Shown here piece by piece: positions 57,301 to 64,000 of a DNA stretch of 64,000 bases (positions are counted from its first letter, which is position 1; each line of letters opens with the position of its first letter). The translations under genes were made by a program, and so were the position numbers. The notes beneath the pieces are model-generated. The model did not search any database. It worked only from the letters and a program-made list of their open reading frames with translations, and had not been told where the DNA came from. This DNA comes from Myrmaecium sp. VS I D KN 1 (lineage: Eukaryota > Ascomycota > Dothideomycetes > Valsariales > Valsariaceae): positions 696,830 to 760,829 of the forward strand of contig JADQAV010000022.1 of the NCBI GenBank assembly GCA_019775845.1, written 5' to 3'.

Positions 57301-59980
57301 CAGGTCAGAGAACGTACAAACTCTTGCACCCGAGGCAGTTGCTCACTTGATACCAAAAGAGGTGGCCGGTATGAGCTTCGATAGAGAGAGGGGGGTCTGG
57401 GTAAAAAGGAAGCACCAGAAACCTTCTAACCCTGATCGCCTGGACATAAGCGCAACTAACCTGAGCGAGGACGACCCTTTTGGCAACATCCCTGACTTGA
57501 CTGTGGATGACACTCAGGAGCTTCATGCTGCCGCGCAGACGCCAGCTCGTAATGTCTCCGGAAATCGGGAAACCAATGTACCTCTTGATGACACGATTGC
57601 CGATCCGACCCCTCAGCCTAGCCGGCTAGCAGGCAGCCCTCAGACGCCGCAGTGTATAGCTGACGATGAGATTGCTATTGGTGACACGAGCTCAGTCCCT
57701 TCGAAGTATTCCAACTTTGCTTGGAGCGGCCCTCAACCTGAAACTCGAGCGACCTCATGGAATGACCCTGAGCTCACACTGAAATCAAGGAAGGCAAATG
57801 GGCTTCCTCGTGTACAGACAGTTGCGCAGCCGCTGACCAGGCCCGGCGGCCAAGCTACTGATAATGTTGACCATGAGTACAGTATCAACGAAGGCCGCCA
57901 TGTCTCCAAAGCTCATGATGGGGAGCGAAAGAGAGATGTGACCATCTCTTTCTCATCACCGTTCATTCCCCGCGCGAACACCGCCCAGCCGGAAGATGGT
58001 GCTCCGGAGGATGGAGATGCTAATACCTCCCTCATGACCACCCAGAAGAACTCATACCCGCAGCCTTCCCATAGGCCCTTCACCTCACACCACGAGCTTT
58101 CTTTCATCGGAAAGACCGCAAACGATTGCCAGATGAAGGTCTCTGTCAGCCTGTCAACCCCGTGGCGCGGCCGCGAGGGACCGCTGAGCGAAGTTGCCAC
58201 GCAAGTACCGCCAACACCGTACGGCCACGGCGATGCTACTTTCATGTTGAGTGACCTTCCAGAGTTCACGGTCAATCAAGTCGACGAGCGGGAACTTCCC
58301 GGACGGACGATAGTGAAGCGCAATGATTCGGGGTCTCACCACGAGATTGAAGACCGATACGGGTTAGGCATGGCGGAACTGGTCAGGGCGCTTCAGGATG
58401 CTGAGCCAGACGAGCCTTACTGGGAACACCTTCGTCAGTTAGACATTCACGAGAAGTGGTTGCCGAACCTCAACAGGTTGGAGGAGTTTTGTTGGCAGTT
58501 GGAGGCTCTGGATGCCTCGCACAACTACCTCAGCCAACTTGTGGGGGTCCCCTCGACCGTCCGACGGTTGAATGTTCGACACAATGCCTTGACCAGCCTG
58601 ACATCCTGGACTCATCTGACTAATATTCAATTCCTTGATGTTTCGAGCAACGACATCGACAGCCTGGCAGGCTTCAGCAACTTGGTCCATCTTCGGGAGC
58701 TGAAGGCAAACGACAACAGGATCAAGAGCCTGCACGGCATAGAGAACCTGGACGGTCTGATCAAACTTGACTTGGCCCAAAATAAAGTCGCGAGGGTCAA
58801 CTTTGAAGGCTTCAACCTGAAATGCCTTGCTGAACTGGATTTGAGTGGCAACCAGGTGTCCGAAGTGAAGGGTCTACATCGTCTTCCACAGTTGAAATAC
58901 ATCAACCTCGGTATGTTACTCTATCCGCGTAGCTATGGGTAAAGTGCTAACCAACATGCAGACGACAACGACCTCGAACGATACCCCTCCGCTGAGGAAG
59001 ACGACACCTATGAAGCCACAGTACGGCGCGTGAGCATGTGCCACAACAAGCTCACCTCCCTCAATGTGAAGTCTCTGCCGTTCCTCGAGCATCTCGACGT
59101 CGACGGCAATTACCTCTCCATCGTTAACAACATCGAGCATCTCCAGCATCTGAAGAGCCTTTCAGCCCGGCAGCAGCAACCCCTCGACGCGACCCCATCC
59201 TTCCTCCAGCAGAACGACATCCACTCCCTCCACCTCTCCCTCAACGCCATTCCCGCCCTCCCGGTCACGGACGTCTTCCTCAACCTGAAGCACCTCGAGA
59301 TCACGTCGTCAGGCCTGCACACGCTCCCAGCCGACTTCGGCCTCCGCGCGCCCAACATCCGCTACCTGAACCTGAACCACAACGCCCTCAAGGACCTGCG
59401 CCCGCTCCTCAACACGAAGCGCCTCACCACCCTGCTCGTCGCCGGCAACCGGCTCGGCCGGATGCGCAAGAACCTCGCCGTGCTGGCCACCTTCCACAGC
59501 CTCGAGGAGGTCGACCTGCGCGACAACCCCCTCACCCTGGGCTTCTACGCGCCCCTGGTCGAGCAGCGCGTCGTGAGCGCCAGCCGACGGATCGAGCGGC
59601 GGGGCAGCGCGGCGGATCACGTCGCCGAGGCGCCGCAGCCGCAAGCCGCCGATGACGCCGCCGACGACGACGACCACCTCCCTCTCACCGAGGACCGCCC
59701 CTTCACCCTCCCGCCCGTCGACAAGGCCGCCGATGCCCGCTACCTCGCCCGCCTCGATCCGGACACGCGCCTGCGCCGGCGCGTCTACGAAGTCCTCCTC
59801 GTCGGCGGCTGCCGTCGGCTCCGCCGTCTGGATGGGCTGGAGCTCAGCCGCCCGCACGTCCTGCGGAAAGATGAGGTGTGGGCGAAGCTTAAGGCGTTGG
59901 GGGTGTTGAAGAGGAAAGCTGAGGAGGAGGGGGAGGGGGAGGTGGGGGAGAGAAGCGCTAGGGCGTCGGTTTGTGTTTGA
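54380..59980 (+). CDS. Septation initiation network scaffold Cdc11 (Nud1-like), leucine-rich repeat protein
   Basis: Spindle-pole-body scaffold of the septation initiation/mitotic exit network (fission yeast Cdc11, budding yeast Nud1). Two exons, 54380-58910 and 58962-59980, give 1849 residues. The 51-bp intron (GTATGT donor, CTAAC branch, CAG acceptor) falls inside an LRR and rejoins as LKYINL-DDNDLERYPS. The N-terminus MALNAWLEDLSEDWIPQ is typical of fungal Cdc11. About 1350 disordered residues follow, with many S/T-P sites and the conserved block MSFDRERGVWVKRKHQK then DDPFGNIPDLTVDDTQ (near residues 997-1050). Leucine-rich repeats run from about 1357 to 1720 (LEALDASHNYLSQL, IQFLDVSSNDIDSL, LIKLDLAQNKVARV, LEHLDVDGNYLSIV). 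The far C-terminus is Glu/Gly-rich. Exon 2 is much richer in G/C at third positions than exon 1. Confidence 0.93.
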
Positions 59981-61060
59981 GGCGGGTGTTGTTGTTGTTT
60001 ATCTTTTGTTATTTTTCTCTTCTCTTTCTTTCTTTCTTCTTTTTTCCTTGTATTTTGCATCCTTTTCTTTTTCGGTTTCCTTCCCTTCCCTCGGTCGTTG
60101 TTCGTCGGCATCGTTTTCCTTGCGCGTTTTCGGCGCCGTTGGCGTTTTTCCTCTTCTTCTTTCCCTCTGCTTTTTCTTATGTAACAGGGAAGGGTGTGGG
60201 GTTGTCTGTAAGAGTGGGATAAAGTTGATGGAGGGGCTTTCGCGAGACTAGGTTTTCACGCGCTTGTTCTTTCTCTTTTCCTTCTTTTCGTTTTTTCTTT
60301 TCTCGTTTGGGCTCACTTGTATTTGTTACACCGGATGGAGACGGTATGGTTTGGGTTGGGACGCGATGGCAATGACAATGGCAATGGCAATGGCAACGTA
60401 AACGGCATCGATGACGACGATGATGATAGGCACGAGGGGTTATAGTTTACATAGTTAGAACATGGGGAATAGGGGGGGTTTAACATCGCAGCCGGCGTTC
60501 TTTTCATGTTCTTATGAAATGCCAATATTTCCGCTCACCCTCTTTTTTCTCCTTTTCGCGTCTATTTTTCCGCAGGCCCGGTCCCGTGTGATGATGACGG
60601 TGATACAGGCAAGGTAAAACCATGTTTAGCACTGCACGAGCTGCACGAGCGGACACGTTTTTTTTTGCTTTTCTTCCATAGAAGGAAAAAAAGGAGAGTG
60701 GAAGACTTACGAAAAATAGAAAAACGGCAAAAGGAAAACACACTCCCGCCTTCAGACGAGGTAGTAGATATACTGACTACAAATATACAGATATACATAT
60801 AGATAGAAAGAAAACTGCACCGCGTCAACCAACGCCTTCCAAATTTTGCTTTTTTTCGGTCAAATGTCATGTGTCCTGCCACAGCGTTCGGATGCTGTAC
60901 TGGGACTAAAAAAACATGAAAAAGAGAAATGAAAGCAAAAGCCCCATGATAAACAGGTGACGATGAACATGCGTATTCCCAGCCAGCTCCATCGATACCA
61001 GCAAGTAAGAGAAATGAAACAAAAGAACAGAGAAAAAAAGGCCCACCCCTCAGCCCTTGC
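59981..61060. other. Convergent intergenic, pyrimidine-rich
   Basis: It holds the 3' regions of Cdc11 and the UNC-45-like gene. A long C/T tract covers about 59990-60075 and there is a GGCAAT repeat at 60368-60397. No gene supported. Confidence 0.55.
60368..60397 (+). repeat. GGCAAT hexamer repeat
   Basis: Five 6-bp units (GGCAAT, GACAAT, GGCAAT, GGCAAT, GGCAAC), followed shortly by a GAT/GAC tract. Confidence 0.9.
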
Positions 61061-63619
61061 TCATGCCTTCCCCTCCTTGCGGTCAACAAGCCCCCTCAAA
61101 ACCTCAACACCAATCGCCACAACATCGCGGACCTTACAACGCAAAACCATCTCCCGAAGCACATCCACAGCGCCAGCGCGAACAAGGGCGTCACGGGCAC
61201 GCACGCCCACATCACCAGGCGCCTCCACCAGATTCTTCACGCACACCACGCCCCGATGACGCAGCTCATCGCTCTCCTCCGCGCACAAGCCAAGCAGGAT
61301 CGCGACGCCGCGGTCGCGGTCGCGGCGGAGGACGGCGTCGGCCGCGCGATCCCACTCGGTGAGCATGGCGAGGGCGCCGGCGGCGGCGCGGCGCGTCGGC
61401 GCGTCCTCGGCGTCGGCGAGGGCGAGGAGGAGGTGGAGGCGGTGGCGGGCGGCGGCGTTATCGTCGACGAATTTGGCGACGGCGTGCGGCGAGGCCATCA
61501 GGTTGCAGAGTAGCTCGACCGTCGCGCGTTGGATGAGTGTGTGCCGGCTGAGGCAGAGGTCCTCGAGCTTGGGCCAGGCGAGTCGGATGATGTGCTCGGC
61601 GGGGGCGGGCGCGTCCATGGAGGCGAGGTTCGTGAGCGCGAGGAGGGACTCGAAGACGGGGAGGAGGTCGCGGTGGCGGCCGCCGCCGCCGTCCTCCGCC
61701 TGGCCGCCGTCCTCGTCGAGGAGGTAGAGGAGCGGGCGGATGGCGGAGGTGGCGGAGAGGTTGGTCGCGCCGGAGAAGACGTGGGCCGGGTTGACGGAGA
61801 TGAGGATGCGGGCGAGGGCGTGGGAGGCGGCGCGGGCGGTCGCGGGGCCGTACGAGGTCGGGTGCGGGTGCGCCTCCCGGTGGAGGGAGTCCCAGACGGT
61901 GAGGATGAGCTTGACGGCGCCCTGCTGGGCCATGACGCCCCGGTGGGCCGGGGTCTTGGAGAGTGAGAGGAGGATCGAGATCATCTGCGCGAGCACGCTG
62001 GGGGAGGCGCGCTTGCAGTTCCGCACGAGGAGGGGGACGATCCCGGCGTCCAAGACGCGCTTGCAGCGGGCGGTGACATGGGCGTCGTCGTCCAGCGGGT
62101 CGGGTTCGGCGGGCTTCTGGGAGGCGGCGTAGGCCTTCAGCTGGGCCATCTTCTTCTCCTCTTCCGTCTGGACGGGCAGATAGGCCGTCAGATTGACCAG
62201 GATGGTGAGACCGCCGAACATGATTGGCTTGGCGACGTGCGTGTCATTCATCGTCTCTATCAGCCTACGGACGAACGGTTCATCCCCGGCCAGGTTCTCC
62301 TTGATCTTCGGCTGGAGCGAAGCGTACGCGAGCCCTTCCACCGACTCCTGCACGCTGTTGATTTCCGTGCTGAGGATGCTTTCCTTGAACCGCTGGATGA
62401 GCTCGTCTTGATCTCCGGCCTTGACCTCCCGGACGTTCTGCTGCGCGGATCGCCGGTCCGCGCCCTTCTCCTCCCCTAGCTTCATCAAGACCAGGCCAGC
62501 TAAGTTGGCCCTCTTCTCGTCTGCTGCCGTCTGCACGATGCCATTGATCCAGTCACGGCAGTGCTTATTGATGGCATCTCGGCACGTCTTGTCCACACAG
62601 GCCGCGCTCAGGAGTTCCAACGCGGCTTGCTCCAGCCGCTGGCTCTTGCGTAGCTGCACCAGATTCACGAAGTTGCTCAAGAAGCCCTCGGCGAGAAACA
62701 ACGTCGCCGCGACAGACGGCGTGATGGGAAAGATGGCAGCCGCGGCGGAGAAGGCGATGATCAAGCCGTCGGTAGTGGGCTTCTTGACCTTGACCGTGAC
62801 GAAGTCGGTGATGAGCTTCTGTGCCATCTCCGGAGCCAGCTCCAGCAATTTCGCCGTGGCCAGCGTCGCCTGCGCCCGCAACCCTTGCGATAGCCTGATG
62901 TCCAAAGCGGAAAGGATGACGTCGAAGCAGTCGTAGTCCATGATGCCGGTCAAATGGCTCGCCTGCGCGGCCAGCATCCTTGCGATCACCTTCATCGCCC
63001 GCTCCGGATAGTCGTTGCCAGCCTCCATCATCTGGGCGAGGGCCAGCATGAACAGGTCCCGCTGGGCCTGCACGCACGCCGCCTCGTCCGGCCACAGCGA
63101 CGGGTCGAGCACCAGAGCCACCAGACCATTCACACTATCATCGCCGCGCTCGAAGAGCACCTCGAACGTTAGGTGAGGCCGCTCAACGAACCAGCCGGCC
63201 AGCGTCTCCCGCGCGCCCCGGCTCCGCTTCAGCAGCTCGCCCGTCACCTGGTCCGCCACGTCGTCCTCGCTCCGCAGGTCCATCAGCACGTCCATGGCGC
63301 GAGCGGCGTCGTCCTGCGACAGCGGCGCCGGGCCGCCGCCCCGGAGCAAGGCCAGCGCCTGCTCGCCCTCCTCCTCCCGGCCCGTCCGGGCCCACTCCCG
63401 GCACACGCGCACGAGCGCGTTCTGGCTCTCGGCCGTCTGGAGGGCGTGGAAGGCGTCCTTGACGGCGGGCTCGGCCGGGGCCAGGTGGACGGCCTCCCGC
63501 AGCGCCCGGGCGGCCTTGAGGAACTCGCCCCGGTGGAGGTCGGCCGTGGCATCGCGGGCGAGGTGCCGGGCGCGGTCTTGCTCTGGTGTCGCTGCCGGCG
63601 CCGTGCTCGTCGTGGCCAT
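61061..63619 (-). CDS. UNC-45/Cro1/She4-type myosin chaperone
   Basis: UCS-domain co-chaperone that folds myosin heads with Hsp90 and supports actin organisation and cytokinesis (She4 in budding yeast, Rng3 in fission yeast, CRO1 in Podospora). Single exon, 852 residues, starting at the ATG at 63619. The N-terminal ~75 residues look TPR-like (HLARDATADLHRGEFLKAAR, ALREAVHLAPAEPAVKDAF). A conserved central armadillo domain covers about 180-480: DYDCFDVILSALDIRLSQGL, AQKLITDFVTVKVKKPTTDG, RDAINKHCRDWINGIVQ. The C-terminal UCS armadillo repeats include KPIMFGGLTILVNLTAYLP and FSGATNLSATSAIRPLLYLL, where NPAHVFSG is family-typical. GC content at third positions is very high throughout, which explains long meaningless antisense frames. 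Confidence 0.92.
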   Translation of the reverse strand: MATTSTAPAATPEQDRARHLARDATADLHRGEFLKAARALREAVHLAPAEPAVKDAFHALQTAESQNALVRVCREWARTGREEEGEQALALLRGGGPAPLSQDDAARAMDVLMDLRSEDDVADQVTGELLKRSRGARETLAGWFVERPHLTFEVLFERGDDSVNGLVALVLDPSLWPDEAACVQAQRDLFMLALAQMMEAGNDYPERAMKVIARMLAAQASHLTGIMDYDCFDVILSALDIRLSQGLRAQATLATAKLLELAPEMAQKLITDFVTVKVKKPTTDGLIIAFSAAAAIFPITPSVAATLFLAEGFLSNFVNLVQLRKSQRLEQAALELLSAACVDKTCRDAINKHCRDWINGIVQTAADEKRANLAGLVLMKLGEEKGADRRSAQQNVREVKAGDQDELIQRFKESILSTEINSVQESVEGLAYASLQPKIKENLAGDEPFVRRLIETMNDTHVAKPIMFGGLTILVNLTAYLPVQTEEEKKMAQLKAYAASQKPAEPDPLDDDAHVTARCKRVLDAGIVPLLVRNCKRASPSVLAQMISILLSLSKTPAHRGVMAQQGAVKLILTVWDSLHREAHPHPTSYGPATARAASHALARILISVNPAHVFSGATNLSATSAIRPLLYLLDEDGGQAEDGGGGRHRDLLPVFESLLALTNLASMDAPAPAEHIIRLAWPKLEDLCLSRHTLIQRATVELLCNLMASPHAVAKFVDDNAAARHRLHLLLALADAEDAPTRRAAAGALAMLTEWDRAADAVLRRDRDRGVAILLGLCAEESDELRHRGVVCVKNLVEAPGDVGVRARDALVRAGAVDVLREMVLRCKVRDVVAIGVEVLRGLVDRKEGKA

Positions 63620-64000
63620 TCAAAGCGTTTTATCTCGCGCAACTTGCTACACGGGACGTGGGCGTGCGGTTTTGATTCTTTGCTTTCGTCGCGGATGGGA
63701 TGCGAGGATGTTCCTCGATGTCGATGTGGGATCAGCAGTGGAGGTTTCTTTGGATCCGTGCAAGCTTTCGATTCCCTTCGATCGCTTTCTTTCTGTCTCT
63801 CTTAAACCCCTTCAGACTGATGTGAAGGGTGTATGTGTGTTGTTCGTGGTTGAACGGAATCCGGGGTTGGTTTACAAATGTAAGGAAGGGGAAGGGGGAG
63901 GGGGAGGGGGGTAATGTATGTATGGATGGGGGAGCACAAGATCCGATCGGCCTTTTCAATAGCCCAGGCGGGGCGGAAAAGGCGGGGGAATTGCTGCTTT
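63620..64000. other. Upstream region of the UNC-45-like gene
   Basis: Promoter of the leftward UNC-45-like gene, with a GGGGGA-rich run at about 63887-63912. No gene recognised before the window end. Confidence 0.5.

Noticed and set aside
1-64000. Transposon, virus-like element or CRISPR array
   Set aside because: No transposase, reverse transcriptase, integrase or capsid-like frame, no long terminal repeats and no spaced repeat array were seen; weak old repeats cannot be excluded by eye.

Overview
The window reads as nuclear DNA of a filamentous ascomycete (Pezizomycotina). Most multi-exon genes are interrupted by short introns (about 50-155 bp) with GTAHGY-like donors, CTAAC/CTGAC branch sites and YAG acceptors. 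The gene set is that of a mould: a Pcl5-like Pho85 cyclin, a long Kcs1, a Cdc11-type septation scaffold, an Env9-like reductase and a fungal form of the plant 'pathogen-related protein'. Coding third positions are strongly GC-rich in many genes. Dothideomycetes is my best guess for the class, but this is inference only. I see no transposon, virus-like element, CRISPR array or secondary-metabolite cluster.

Layout. Rtp1/Tango6-type RNA polymerase II assembly factor (-, 406-3842); gene-poor stretch ending in an intron-containing tRNA-Lys(UUU) (+, 7657-7758); Env9-like SDR (+, 8198-9640); SRP receptor alpha (-, 10177-12306), divergent over 337 bp from YIF1 (+, 12644-13865); Pcl5-like cyclin (-, 15017-17151); a 7.7-kb gene-free stretch; pathogen-related-like NTF2-fold protein with a long acidic tail (-, 24899-27116); a 6.4-kb gene-free stretch; mitochondrial PPR-like protein (-, 33507-36065), divergent from a CXXC zinc protein of the DUF866/CZIB family (+, 36515-37296); classical SDR (-, 37710-39004); ferric reductase (-, 40032-42646); IP6 kinase Kcs1 (-, 44914-49181); an uncharacterised disordered protein (-, 50972-53488), divergent from Cdc11/Nud1 (+, 54380-59980); UNC-45/Cro1/She4 myosin chaperone (-, 61061-63619).

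Themes. SRP receptor alpha and YIF1 share a promoter and act in consecutive steps of the secretory pathway. The ferric reductase has a perfect RATCWGATAA iron-repressor (SreA-type GATA) site about 110 bp upstream. The cyclin and Kcs1 both belong to Pho85/inositol-pyrophosphate signalling but lie 28 kb apart. Cdc11 and the She4-type chaperone, both cytokinesis or actomyosin factors, are convergent neighbours.

I found no clear new multi-gene system. The most unexplained parts are three long gene-free stretches, the disordered protein at 50972-53488 with a duplicated C-terminal motif, and the long tail on the pathogen-related-like protein. All exon coordinates were inferred by eye from splice motifs and protein-family continuity; no transcript data were available.
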